Shown in pieces: positions 34,760 through 44,900 of a stretch of DNA of 64,000 bases. The notes under the pieces were generated by a model, which searched no databases, was not told the origin of the DNA, and saw nothing but the letters and a program-made list of their open reading frames with translations. The position numbers and the translations under genes are program-made. Source of the DNA: Novosphingobium terrae (GTDB lineage Bacteria > Pseudomonadota > Alphaproteobacteria > Sphingomonadales > Sphingomonadaceae); contig NZ_JABVZR010000002.1 of assembly GCF_017163935.1 (NCBI RefSeq), positions 1,240,001-1,304,000 of the forward strand. The letters are read 5' to 3'. Positions within the stretch are counted from its first letter, which is position 1. Each line of letters opens with the position of its first letter.

Positions 34760-35890
34760 TCACAAAACAATCTGCCCATCGGCCACCGAGCGGCAGATGC
34801 GCCGCACCAGCTCCGATTGGCGCCCGGTGCCGGTCTTGGCCAGCACGCGTTTGAGGTGCAGGCGGGCCGTGCCCTCGGCGATCCCGCGCGCCACCGCAAA
34901 ATCGCTGACGCTGCCCCCGGCGGCCAGGCTGGCGGCCAGCGCGGCCTCGGTCATGGTCAGGCCGAAAAGCATGGCCAGGTCGGCCGGGGCATAGCGCACC
35001 GCCAGGTCTGGCCTTGTCATCACCAGCAGCACCAGATCGCGCGTCAGGGCAGGATGCTCCGGCAGGGTCTGCGCCGGGCGGGCGCGGATATGCAGCGCGG
35101 GGCGGTCGATCCCGCCCATGGCCATGACGGTGCGATCGTAGCGGCCCTGAACCAGCGCCAGCAATCGCTCATGATCGGTGCGGCAGGGGGCGGAGAGATG
35201 GTCATCACGCAGGTGAAGCATGTCTGGCGCGGCGAACATCGCCCTGGCATCGGCATTGCTCCAATGGACGCGCAGTTGGCGGTCGCAGGCGACCATCGCG
35301 GTCATCATCGCATCATTGGCCTGTTGCACCAGCCCGGCCTGCATCTCCAGCGTGGTCAGGCGCGTTTGCAGCCGCAGGGCCTGACGGATATGCGGCGCCA
35401 GCAGGGTCAGCAGGCTTTCATCATGCGCGCCCATATCGCGCCGGTCGTCTGCCACGCGGTGGAAGATCAGCGTGAAGGTGTGGCCGTCATCGAGCCGCTG
35501 GCTCAGCCAGAAGGCGGGCCCCAGACCGCAGCGCGCCAGCCCGTCGGAGAGCATGCGGCGATCCTGCGCGGAATAATCGCGGCATCGTTGATCGCTGTCG
35601 ATGTCCAGCGCCGGTGGCGGGGAGAGCGGGCGGCGAAAACGGGGATTGGCCGGGCTGTTGGCCCATGAATCGTGCAGCATGCCATTGCGCTCGGAATGGC
35701 TGTCGCGTCTGGTCCAGAGCGGCAGCAGCAGATCCTGCGATGGGACCAGCAGCTGCGCTGCCACGCTTTCCACGCCCATATGCTGGCGCAGCAGGTCCAT
35801 CAGGCCGATCCAGCGCCCCGGATCATCAATTGCCCCGTAAAGCGCCCCGATCACCTGATCGTTGAGTGTGGCCATCGTGTTGCCCCCCAT
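34760..35890 (-). CDS. LuxR-family (HTH) transcriptional regulator
   Basis: A 376-residue regulator. The last 65 residues form a LuxR-type helix-turn-helix (GLTMTEAALAASLAAGGSVSDFAVARGI and TARLHLKRVLAKTGTGRQSELVR). The long N-terminal part is a probable PAS/GAF-like sensor (MDLLRQHMGVESVAAQLLV...) with a WSNADARAMFAAPD segment. It is not an AHL-type LuxR by length. The ATG at 35890 has GGGGAG upstream. It lies ahead of the TBDR-hydrolase operon on the same strand and is the likely local regulator, and is divergent from the GH115 gene. Confidence 0.9.
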   Translation of the reverse strand: MGGNTMATLNDQVIGALYGAIDDPGRWIGLMDLLRQHMGVESVAAQLLVPSQDLLLPLWTRRDSHSERNGMLHDSWANSPANPRFRRPLSPPPALDIDSDQRCRDYSAQDRRMLSDGLARCGLGPAFWLSQRLDDGHTFTLIFHRVADDRRDMGAHDESLLTLLAPHIRQALRLQTRLTTLEMQAGLVQQANDAMMTAMVACDRQLRVHWSNADARAMFAAPDMLHLRDDHLSAPCRTDHERLLALVQGRYDRTVMAMGGIDRPALHIRARPAQTLPEHPALTRDLVLLVMTRPDLAVRYAPADLAMLFGLTMTEAALAASLAAGGSVSDFAVARGIAEGTARLHLKRVLAKTGTGRQSELVRRICRSVADGQIVL

Positions 35891-35963
35891 GATCGTCTCC
35901 CCGGGCGGCAGGATAGCGCCTCGCGACTGAACGGCAAGTTGCAGCGGATGCGGGATTGCATGA

Positions 35964-35977
35964 TGGTAGCGCTAACT
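35964..35977. promoter_or_regulatory. xyl-box-like LacI operator upstream of GH115
   Basis: TGGTAGCGCTAACT lies 38 bases before the GH115 start. As I recall it, the xyl-box of Xanthomonas is TGGTAGCGCTAACA, so 13 of 14 positions agree. It shares AGCGCTAAC with the operator at 27317. A xylan-related LacI-type repressor is therefore a likely regulator; none is adjacent here. Confidence 0.65.
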
Positions 35978-36014
35978 GTAGCGTGGTGATCATAACAACA
36001 AAGGGAGAGCCATC

Positions 36015-39000
36015 ATGATTCTCATGATGAACACGCATGCCGTGCGCCACACCAATGCGTTCAAGACGGCCTCCCTGCCTCTGTTCCTCACACGCCTTCT
36101 TGTCCTTCTGGGTTGCGCTCTGATGCTGCCCGCAGCCGCCACAGCTGCGCAACCTGCCACGCTGGCGCTTTATGACGGGCGCGCTGTCGCCACGGTGGTC
36201 TATGACGGGGACGCAGGCACGCCCCTGCGCAAGGCGGCGGACCTGCTGGCGGGCGATCTGGCACGGCTGAGCGGGCAATCGCCTGCCGTGGTCTCGCAGA
36301 TGGGGCAGGCGCGGGGGACGGGGGTGATCGTCGGGCTGGCCTCCTCGCCGGGGATCGCGGCGTTGCTGCGGGCCAACCACCTCTCCACCGCCGCCATCGA
36401 CGGCAAATGGGAGGTCTATGGCCGGGCGATGATCCCCGCGCCGTGGGACCCGCATGCCAGAGCGATCCTGATCTTCGGTTCGGACCAGCGCGGCGCCATC
36501 TGGGGCGTGGTGGATCTGACGCGGGAGATGGGCGTCTCGGCCTGGGAATGGTGGGCCGATGTGACGACGCGCCGTGTCAGCCGCATCGCCGTTTCGGCTG
36601 CCCTTGCCTATTCGAGGGAGCCCAGCGTCAAATACCGCGGCTTCTTCATCAATGCCGACAATCTGAAACTATGGGCCGCCAAGACCTATGAGCCCTCCGC
36701 AGGCGGCATCGGCCCGGCAACCTACACAAGAGTGTTTGAGCTGATGTGGCGGCTCAAGGCCAATATGCTGTGGCCCGCGATGAATGGCGGCGATCCACCC
36801 TTCAACGCCCGTCCCGAGAACTACAGGCTCGCTCAGGATTACGCGATCGTGCGGGGCACCTCGCATGTCGAGATGCTGCTGCGCAACAATGCGCTGGAAT
36901 GGGACCCCAAGCTGATGGGGCCCTACAATTGGGTGAAAAACCGGGACCGGCTGATCGCATACTGGCGCGGCGCGGTGCAGACATGGGGCGCTTACGACAA
37001 TCTCTACACCATCGGCATGCGCGGCGCCGATGATTTCCCCATGGAGGGCGCCGATTCCGCCGAGAAGATGGGCGATATCCTGCATGATGTCGTCACGCAG
37101 CAGCGCAAGATCCTGAGCGAGACGCTGGGCAAGCCCGCCGACCGGATTCCGCAGGTCTTCACCCCCTATAAGGAGGTCGGCGCGGCCTATAACACGGGCC
37201 GCATCCAGCTGCCCGATGATGTGACCATCGTCTGGCCGGACGACAATTACGGCTATATGGCCCAGCTCGACACTGCGCGCGAAAGGCAGCGCCCGGGCGG
37301 GTCAGGGGTCTATTACCATACCACCTTCTGGGGCGCGCCGGGCAATTACCTGTTCCTCGGCTCCACCGACCCCAATCTGATGTGGGAGGAGATGCGGCGC
37401 TCCTATCATTTCGGCGCGCGCAAGGTCTGGATGCTGAATGTCGGCAACATCAAGCCGGTGGAATATCTCACGGATTTCTTTCTGGCGATGGCCTTCGATA
37501 TGGATGCCTTCGCCAAGCCGGGGTCGGCGCGTGACTATATGCGCGCCTGGGCGATAAAGACCTTCGGCCCGGCACAGGGCGAGCAAACCGCCGAGGTCAT
37601 GTGGCGCTATTACAAGCTGGCCTTTGACCGGAACCCGGAATTCATGGGCTTCAACACCACCTTCCCGGAAACGCCGGTGCAGCAGACGCGCTTCAACCTC
37701 AGCGATTTCGGCGATGAGAATGCCCGCCGTGCCGGGGCGTATCAGGCGATCATGGCGCAGTCGAAAAGCCTGATGGCGGCCCTGCCTGCCGACCGCAAAG
37801 CGGCGTTTTTCGAGCTGGTCGATTACACCGTCAACACAGGCGGCAGCATGAACCTGCAACAGCTCGCGCTCGACAAGTCGATCGCCTATGGGCTGCAGCG
37901 CAGGGCCAGCGCCAATGCCTATGGGCAGGAAGCGCAGCGCGCGCATCAGGCGATTGTCGAGAATGTCCGCCGTTACAATCAGGACAATGCGGGCGGCAAA
38001 TGGAACGGCATCGCCACGGATTATCCGCAATCCCTGCCCAATTACCTGCCGCCCGCGATTCCCCAATGGACCAGCCCGGGCGGCGAAGCACGCTGCGGCG
38101 TGCAGGTGGAGGGCGGAGGCTTCTTCGACGATGTGGGCTGGTGGTTTGCCACCATGCCCGGCTTCCATCGCGAATTGGGCGACCGCAGCGCTTTTCTCGA
38201 CATCTTCACCGAACAGCCGGGCGATGCCGACTGGAGCGCCACCCCCATGGCGCCATGGATCAGGCTGGACCGCAGCGCGGGCCATTTCTCCTCCGCCACC
38301 AGCGAGCAGCGCCTGCATGTCTCGATCGACTGGGCCAGGGCGCCGCAGGGTGAGGCCGAAGGGCTGATCCATGTCACCTGCAGCGCGGGCCGCAAGCCGA
38401 TCGATGTGCATGTGCGCCTCGCGCCCCGGCAGGCCGATCCGGCGGCCTCCTTCATCGACAGTCAGGGTGTGGTCGCGATCCACGCCGCCCATGCCGACCG
38501 CCAGAGCGGCGCATGGACAAGGCTGGAAGGCGTTGGCCATGCAGAGGCGGATATGCAGGCCGATCTCGATATGGTGCCGGTCGATGTGCATGATGCTGCG
38601 GCCATGGCGACGGCACCCCGCCTGCTCTACCGCTTTGCCACGCAGCGGCCTGATCGGGATTACAGCTTCCCCAACATCGTCATCGATGAGCTGGCCAGTC
38701 TGCGCGCCGTGGCGCTGCCCTTGCCGCCCGCCAATGTGGGGGGCAGGCAGCGTATCGCCGTGGCGATCGATGGGGGAGAGCCCCGGGTGCTTGACTTCAC
38801 CGCACCCTATTACGGCGCGGTCTGGCGCCAGAATGTGCTGGACAATGCCGCCAGCGCCCAGCTTGCCGATCTGCCGCTCAAGCCGGGCAGTCATACGCTG
38901 GAGGTCTATGCGCTGGACCCGGGGGTGACGCTGGACCGGTTCGAGATCAGCTTCGCGGGCGCCGCCCAGGCCTATGCCCCAATCCCCGAGACAAGGGTGG

Positions 39001-39023
39001 TGAGCGCATCAGCGCCGCATTGA
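36015..39023 (+). CDS. glycoside hydrolase family 115 alpha-glucuronidase, secreted
   Basis: A 1002-residue enzyme expected to remove (4-O-methyl)glucuronic acid side groups from glucuronoxylan. Signatures of GH115 are present: KYRGFFIN near residue 215, RLKANMLWPAMNGG, TSHVEML, VFTPYKEVGAAYNTG, WPDDNYGYM and GGSGVYYHTTFWGAPGNYLFLG. The first block reads FFINADN where the family usually has FLNDE. A signal peptide (FLTRLLVLLGCALMLPAAATA) and a C-terminal beta domain are seen. It stands alone downstream of a xyl-box-like operator, and the next gene on the opposite strand is an acetyl-esterase-like protein. Confidence 0.9.
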   Translation: MILMMNTHAVRHTNAFKTASLPLFLTRLLVLLGCALMLPAAATAAQPATLALYDGRAVATVVYDGDAGTPLRKAADLLAGDLARLSGQSPAVVSQMGQARGTGVIVGLASSPGIAALLRANHLSTAAIDGKWEVYGRAMIPAPWDPHARAILIFGSDQRGAIWGVVDLTREMGVSAWEWWADVTTRRVSRIAVSAALAYSREPSVKYRGFFINADNLKLWAAKTYEPSAGGIGPATYTRVFELMWRLKANMLWPAMNGGDPPFNARPENYRLAQDYAIVRGTSHVEMLLRNNALEWDPKLMGPYNWVKNRDRLIAYWRGAVQTWGAYDNLYTIGMRGADDFPMEGADSAEKMGDILHDVVTQQRKILSETLGKPADRIPQVFTPYKEVGAAYNTGRIQLPDDVTIVWPDDNYGYMAQLDTARERQRPGGSGVYYHTTFWGAPGNYLFLGSTDPNLMWEEMRRSYHFGARKVWMLNVGNIKPVEYLTDFFLAMAFDMDAFAKPGSARDYMRAWAIKTFGPAQGEQTAEVMWRYYKLAFDRNPEFMGFNTTFPETPVQQTRFNLSDFGDENARRAGAYQAIMAQSKSLMAALPADRKAAFFELVDYTVNTGGSMNLQQLALDKSIAYGLQRRASANAYGQEAQRAHQAIVENVRRYNQDNAGGKWNGIATDYPQSLPNYLPPAIPQWTSPGGEARCGVQVEGGGFFDDVGWWFATMPGFHRELGDRSAFLDIFTEQPGDADWSATPMAPWIRLDRSAGHFSSATSEQRLHVSIDWARAPQGEAEGLIHVTCSAGRKPIDVHVRLAPRQADPAASFIDSQGVVAIHAAHADRQSGAWTRLEGVGHAEADMQADLDMVPVDVHDAAAMATAPRLLYRFATQRPDRDYSFPNIVIDELASLRAVALPLPPANVGGRQRIAVAIDGGEPRVLDFTAPYYGAVWRQNVLDNAASAQLADLPLKPGSHTLEVYALDPGVTLDRFEISFAGAAQAYAPIPETRVVSASAPH

Positions 39024-39043
39024 TCGTGCTGGTCAGCCGGTGA

Positions 39044-39196
39044 TCACAGAATGCCGGACCACCACAGCCCGAGCAGCAGGATCGCCAGGGCGGGAACGCC
39101 CATGCAGATGGCGGCGGCATCGGAGCAGGTGCAGGCCACCGGATGTTTTGCATCAATCGTTCGCGACGCATATCTGCGACTGTGAACTCTGTTCAT
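39044..39196 (-). CDS. small cysteine-containing membrane protein (50 aa), hypothetical
   Basis: A 50-residue reading frame starting at 39196 behind a good ribosome-binding site (GGGAGAGG, four bases before ATG). The first half is basic (NRVHSRRYASRT) and the second half is one hydrophobic helix (AAAICMGVPALAILLLGLWW) after two cysteines (VACTCSD), giving a likely single-pass membrane protein. It lies between GH115 and the convergent esterase region. No family is recognised. Confidence 0.4.
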   Translation of the reverse strand: MNRVHSRRYASRTIDAKHPVACTCSDAAAICMGVPALAILLLGLWWSGIL

Positions 39197-39356
39197 AGGC
39201 CTCTCCCAAGGTCCTGTTGCGCTGCTTTTTGCGGCTGCGTGCAATGTAGCACGTTTGATACAAACGTACCCAACACATAATTGTTGCATGTTTTTGTGCG
39301 TTTATGAGCGCAGCATAACCGGATGGGTCGTGCGGCTTCGCCAGAGGCAGGCGGTG

Positions 39357-40178
39357 CTACGCCAGAAAGCCCACCTGCCGCAGCCAGGCCTCGCACAGGA
39401 CCGGCCAGACCGACACCGGCAGATCCTTCGTATCGAGCGCAAAGCCATGCGGCGCATCGGCAAAGATATGCAACTCGGCCAAACCGCCCGCCGCGATCCA
39501 GGCCTTCTGCAGCCGATGGGCATTCTCCACCGGCACGACCGGATCATTGCCCGCATAGACGATAAAACCGGGCGGCGGCGCGGGCAGCAGCTGCGCGTCG
39601 GGCTGGAGCCGGTCATACATCGCCTGTTTCTCGGCTGGCGGCAGCGGCGGTTTGTTCGCCACGATGGTGCGGCCCCTGGCATTGGTCGAGATCGGCGCAT
39701 AGCCGATCACCGCCACATCCGGGCGCGCGGCATGGGATCGGGGCGTCCACTCCTGCGGATAGGCGGCCAACAGACAGGCCGCCAGATGGCCGCCCGAGGA
39801 CAGGCCGACCACCCCCACGCCCGCGAAACCCGGATCGCTGGCGCGGATCAGGCGCATGGCCTCGATCGCATCATCAAGCGGCGCGGCGACGCCATGGGCG
39901 GCGTTGGGGAAACGGTGCAGCAGCACGAAAGCGTGATAGCCCAGCGCGGTCAGCCATTGCGCGACCTGCACGCCTTCCCGCCCCGCCATCAGCGCGACAT
40001 AGCCGCCCCCGCCCAGCACCAGCATGGCGCGTCCATTGGGTCTGGCCGGGTGGAAGCCCAGCAGAACCGGCTGCTCGACCGCCGTGACCACCGCCGTCTT
40101 GGGCGCTCCGTCGGGGTTCTCGAAGGTGACGGCAGGCGTCTCGCTCCAGAGGGGCCAGATGACATCAGATCCCAGCAT
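39357..40178 (-). CDS. alpha/beta hydrolase, BD-FAE/acetylxylan-esterase-like
   Basis: A 273-residue serine hydrolase. The oxyanion loop LGGGGYVAL and nucleophile elbow GLSSGGH (residues about 126-132) match the small BD-FAE/'acetyl esterase' group; the acid Asp and His are in YAGNDPVVPVEN and APHGFAL. The start at 40178 (MLGSDVIWPLW) begins without a signal peptide, so it is probably cytosolic. The neighbouring GH115 gene suggests it removes acetyl or feruloyl groups from xylan-derived sugars. It ends near the GH115 cluster and starts 124 bases from the divergent ECF sigma gene. Confidence 0.85.
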   Translation of the reverse strand: MLGSDVIWPLWSETPAVTFENPDGAPKTAVVTAVEQPVLLGFHPARPNGRAMLVLGGGGYVALMAGREGVQVAQWLTALGYHAFVLLHRFPNAAHGVAAPLDDAIEAMRLIRASDPGFAGVGVVGLSSGGHLAACLLAAYPQEWTPRSHAARPDVAVIGYAPISTNARGRTIVANKPPLPPAEKQAMYDRLQPDAQLLPAPPPGFIVYAGNDPVVPVENAHRLQKAWIAAGGLAELHIFADAPHGFALDTKDLPVSVWPVLCEAWLRQVGFLA

Positions 40179-40302
40179 GCGTTCCCTCCGCCTCATGTGT
40201 CGGGAGAAGGGTAGAGCAACCTGTCGGCGGGACAGCAAGCCATCGCAGCTGATTGTGTCCGATCTGCTGTGGATTTGGCCTGCTCATGCGTATGCTGGTG
40301 AT

Positions 40303-40824
40303 ATGCATGAGAATGCCTCCCCCTATCCCGCCGCCTGGCTGATGGATCTCGACCGGCAATACCGCCCCTCGCTGCTGGCCTTTTTCCGCCGCCGCACCGG
40401 CAATCCTGCCGAGGCCGAGGATATGGTGCAGGAGGTTTTCGCCCGCATCTATGCCACCGCCGGGCTGGAGCGCGAGACGGCGGGGGCCTATATCTTTCGC
40501 GCGGCGGCCAATCTGCTGCATGACCGGGCCCGGCGTGAGGGCGTGCGCGCCGCCTGGCGCGAGGAGGCGATCACCCAAGGTGAAGGCGCGGTGGAGAGCC
40601 GCGATCCCGAAAGGGTGTTGGCCGGGCAGCAGGCGCTTGGCGCCATCCAGCGGGCGCTCGGCAGCCTGCCGGAGCGGACGCGGGTGATCTTCATCCTCTA
40701 TCGGCTGGAAGGCATGGCCCGCAAGGATATCGCCGAGAGCTTCGGCCTCTCGGTCAGCGCGGTGGAGAAGCATATCGCCAAGGCCATGAAGCTGCTGATG
40801 GCCCTGAGGGAGGATTGGCAATGA
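40303..40824 (+). CDS. FecI-like ECF sigma factor
   Basis: A 173-residue ECF sigma factor. Region 2 (FFRRRTGNPAEAEDMVQEVFARIYA) and region 4 (LPERTRVIFILYRLEGMARKDIAESFGLSVSAVEKHIAKAM) are complete. The style and the following anti-sigma and TBDR genes identify it as the FecI-type (surface-signalling) group. It should direct RNA polymerase to the TBDR-sulfatase genes downstream. The start ATG at 40303 is the only one near the domain; the longer frame is not supported. It overlaps the FecR gene by ATGA. Confidence 0.93.
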   Translation: MHENASPYPAAWLMDLDRQYRPSLLAFFRRRTGNPAEAEDMVQEVFARIYATAGLERETAGAYIFRAAANLLHDRARREGVRAAWREEAITQGEGAVESRDPERVLAGQQALGAIQRALGSLPERTRVIFILYRLEGMARKDIAESFGLSVSAVEKHIAKAMKLLMALREDWQ

Positions 40825-41876
40825 CGCCCGTCGCCCCCGATCCGGAAGAGATCGCCATCGGCTGGGCCCTGCGCCATGTCGAGGGTGAGATGGATTTTGA
40901 GGCGATCGAGGCCTTCGCCGACTGGCTGCAGCAAAGCCCTGCGCATGGTGAGGCCTTTGACCGTGCCATGGCCAGCTGGGCGATGCTGGAAGGCCCGCGT
41001 TTCGAGCCGGAAATCCTCTCCCTGCGCAGCGAGGCGCTCGATGCACTGCATGCGGTGCAGAGCAAGCGCTGGCGCGCGCGCTGGCGGCTGCCTGCGGTGA
41101 AGCATATGGCTTTGGCGGCGGCGGGGCTTGCGCTGGTGGTCGGCGCGGGGCTCTATTTTTGGCTCAAGCCTGATCATTATGAAACCGGCACCGGCGAAAG
41201 ACGCGTGGTGGCGCTCTCCGATGGCTCGCTGCTGGCGATGGATGCGCAGAGCAGTGTCACCGTCGATTACCGCGCCGACGGGCGGCATCTGGTGCTGGAG
41301 AAGGGAAGGGCCACCTTCACCGTCGCCAAGGACCCGCTGCATCCTTTTTCCGTCGCCAGCCATGGCAGTCTGGTGGTGGCCACGGGCACGCAATTCGGCA
41401 TGGAATGGCTGGGCGGGCAGACCCGTGTGGTGCTGTACGAGGGCCATGTCGCCATCCTGCGCCATCAGGGCGACCGTCTGGTGCCCGGCCTGCTGGAGGG
41501 TCGCCAGCATGGCATCGCCGCCGACACCATGCTGACCCCCGGCCGTGAGGCGGTGGTGCCCGAAGGCCCGGCACCGGTCAGCGTGCATGATCTGGCCGAT
41601 CCGCGCAGCGAAAGGGCGTGGGAGCAGGGCCAGATCGATGTCTCCGATGAGCCGCTGGGCGTGGTGGCGGCGCGCATGAACCGCTATCTGCCCGGGCCGC
41701 ATCTGCTGGTGGCGCAGGAGGCCGCTCCGATCCGCATCAGCGGCCTGTTCAACGCCGGAGACCTTGAGGCTTTCGTCAGCGGCGTGACGCATGTGGCCCC
41801 GGTGGTGGCCGAAAGGCAGGCGGATGGAAGTTTCTGTTTGCGAACCCCAAGCAACTCTACTGCGCCCTGCCGCTGA
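40821..41876 (+). CDS. FecR-like anti-sigma/surface-signalling regulator
   Basis: A 351-residue inner-membrane protein: N-terminal DUF4880-like sigma-binding part (AIGWALRHVEGEMDFEAIEAFADWLQQSP), one transmembrane helix (ALAAAGLALVVGAGLYFWL, residues about 95-115) and a periplasmic FecR domain (GERRVVALSDGSLLAMDAQSSVTVDY, FTVAKDPLHPFSV). It binds the FecI-like sigma factor and relays a signal from the STN domain of the downstream TBDR. The ATG at 40821 overlaps the sigma stop codon (ATGA). The C-terminal part has the usual YLPGPHLLV/ISGLFNAGD segments. Confidence 0.92.
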   Translation: MTPVAPDPEEIAIGWALRHVEGEMDFEAIEAFADWLQQSPAHGEAFDRAMASWAMLEGPRFEPEILSLRSEALDALHAVQSKRWRARWRLPAVKHMALAAAGLALVVGAGLYFWLKPDHYETGTGERRVVALSDGSLLAMDAQSSVTVDYRADGRHLVLEKGRATFTVAKDPLHPFSVASHGSLVVATGTQFGMEWLGGQTRVVLYEGHVAILRHQGDRLVPGLLEGRQHGIAADTMLTPGREAVVPEGPAPVSVHDLADPRSERAWEQGQIDVSDEPLGVVAARMNRYLPGPHLLVAQEAAPIRISGLFNAGDLEAFVSGVTHVAPVVAERQADGSFCLRTPSNSTAPCR

Positions 41877-41930
41877 GGCTTTGATCGGGTGACGCGTATT
41901 CCCTAGCAGTTCGGTAGACTTCAGGGGAAG

Positions 41931-44900
41931 ATGGACGTGACGACAGGGATGAAGCCGGGGATCAGGGCTGGGTTGAGGCTGGCAGGCTGCATGGCGGTGC
42001 TGGCCGCGGCGCATGTCTATGCGGTGGCTCCGGCGATGGCGCAGGCTGCCAGTGCGAGTTATGATTTCGATCTTCCGGCGCAGGGATTGGGTCAGGCTCT
42101 GCGCAGCTACGGGCGGATCACCCGCCAGCAGATGGTGTTCGATGCCGGGCAGGTGGGGAAGGTGGAAAGCCAGGCGCTGAAAGGCCGCTTCACCGCCGAA
42201 GCGGCCCTGTCCCGGCTGTTGCAGGGCAGCCATCTCGGTGCCCGGCGCGGCGCCAATGGCATCATCATCATCGGCCCGCAGCAGGCCGAAGCAACGCCAA
42301 CCCCGACAACGGGAGTGGGTGACGATATCGTGGTGACCGGCACCCGCATCAAGGGCGCGGCGGGCGGGCCCAGCCCGGTGCGGCGTGTCTCCAGTCAGGA
42401 GCTGGCCGATCTTTCGCCGGAAAGCCTGCCGGCCGGGCTGGCCAAAATTCCCGTCTTCTCACCGATCAAGAGCAGCGACAGCGCCTCTGACGGCGGTTAT
42501 CAGCCTACCGGCAATTACCTCGATCTGTGGGGCCTCGGGCCGATCCGCACGCTGGTGCTGGAAGACGGCCACCGCGTGCCGCCGACCTATTATGACGGCA
42601 CGACCGACATCAACACCCTGCCGCAATTGCTGGTCAAGCGCGTGGAGGTCGTTACCGGGGGCGCCTCGGCGGTCTATGGTTCGGATGCTGTTTCGGGCGT
42701 GGTGAACTTCATCCTCGACAAGGACTTCAACGGCATCAAGGGGCAGGTGCAGGACGGCATCTCGACCTATGGCGACGGGCGCTCGATCCGGGGCAGCATC
42801 GCCAACGGCTTCAGGATCGGGGATCGCGCCCACTTCGAATGGAGCGCGGAATATTTCCATCGCGATGGCATTTCGGCCATGCCGCGTCCGTTTGGCAATT
42901 CCGCCGTCTCCATTGTGGGCAGCGGCACGGCGGCCAGCCCTCTGGCGCAGGTGGCGGGCACGAGGCTGAACACCTCGACCTTCGGCGGGCTGGTAACCAA
43001 TGGGCCTTTCGCCGGGCAGCAGTTCCTGCCTGACGGCACGCTGGCGGCGTTCGACAAGGGCACACCAACCAACACCTCGGGTGTGTCGGTGGGGGGCGAT
43101 GGCTCCTATCGCCGCGATACCAACCTGCTGCCCTCGCTCACCACGGCGCAGTTCTTCGGGCGCTTCGACTATGACGTGAGTGACCGCACCAAATTCTATG
43201 TGCAGGCGAGCTATGCCAACACCGCCACCTCCTCGCATGAGCAGAATCTGATCAGCACGGCCAGCTCCACGCCGATCACCATCTACAGCGGCAATGCCTA
43301 TCTGCTGCCGCAATATCAGGCGCAGCTGACGGCCACCAACACCGGGAGCTTCAACCTTGCCCGCTACAATGAGGATTTCGGCAACATCCTTGGCCTGCAT
43401 GACCGCACCACCGCCTTTTCGGTGCGCGCGGGGCTGACGGGCACGGTGTTCAAAAATTTTGACTGGGAACTCTACTATACCTATGGGGTTGGGCGCACCT
43501 CTCAGCTGACCACCGGCAATGTGAACACAGAACGGCTCTATGCCGCGCTGGATGCGGTGAAGGATGCCTCGGGCAACATTGTTTGCCGCTCCAGCATCGT
43601 CTCGCCGGGGGCTTTTCCGGGCTGCGTGCCGCTCAATGTGCTGGGCAATGGCAATGCCTCCGCAGCGGCGATCAACTATATCACCGGCAACACATATTGG
43701 GCCGCCACCAACACCATGCATGATCTTGGCGGCAGCCTGAGCGGCACGCTGGCGCAGGGTTGGGCCGGGCCGATCAAGCTGGCGGCAGGGGGCGAATACC
43801 GCCACCAGATCCTGCGCGAGGTCTCGACCGTCACCGACAACACATTCGATCCCACCGGCCTGCGTGTGGGGGCCAATGGCAGCACCGTGGCGGTGGGGAC
43901 GCAGCTGTGGACCAAGAATATCTCGGCGCCCGCCTATGGCACGCAATCGGTTTATGAGGGCAATCTGGAGCTGAGCGTGCCTCTGCTGCGCGATCTGCCG
44001 CTGGTGCGTTCGCTGACAGCCAGCGCGGCAGGGCGCTACACCCATTACAGCACCAGCGGTTCTGCCGAGACATGGCGTCTGGGGCTGGAGTGGAGCCCCG
44101 CGCCGGGGCTCAACATTCATGCCACGCGCTCGCGTGATATTCGCGCGCCCACGCTTTATGAACTCTATCAGGGGCAGACGGCGACGATCTCGGGCTACAC
44201 CGATTATCTGACCGGGGCGAATGGCCAGATTCTCAACATCAGCCAGGGCAATGCCGATCTGAAGCCCGAAGTGGCGCGCAATCTGACCATCGGCGGCAGC
44301 TACAGCCCTCCGGCGATCCGGGGGCTTTCGCTCTCCTTCGACTATTACGACATCAAGATCAGCAATGCGATCAGCTCGCTGTCAGGCCTGACGACATCGG
44401 TGGAGAAGATCTGCATCGCCTCGGGTGGGTCTTCGCCGCTCTGTTCGCTGGTGGCGCGCCCGTTGGGTGCTACGAACACCAGCGCTGCCAATGCGCCGAC
44501 CGCCAATTACAAGGAGAATGAGAACATCGCTCAGGTCTTCTCGCGCGGCTTTGTGGTGGGTTTCGATTACGGCTTCGATCTGGAGCACCTGTCCTCGGGC
44601 CTTGGCGGGCGGGCCGGCCTCAATGTGCAATGGACGCATGAGCCGGTCCTGAAAACCCAGAGCCTGCCCGGCGCTGTCATCACCAACACGGCGGGCACGG
44701 CGCTGGCGCCGGTGGATCGCATCACAGCCGTGCTGCGCTATGGCGTGAACAGGACCAATGCCGCGCTGACTTTGCGCTATTTCTCGCCCTTCCATTACAG
44801 CGCCGATCCTACGCTGATCGTGGCCGATGCGCCCTCGAAAGCCTATGTGCAGACCGATCTGAACCTCTCGCAGGGGCTGTCCATCGGCAACTATCCGGTG

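Noticed and set aside
42459..44120. 553-codon minus-strand frame opposite the STN-TBDR
   Set aside because: It is an antisense shadow with no start signal or domain.
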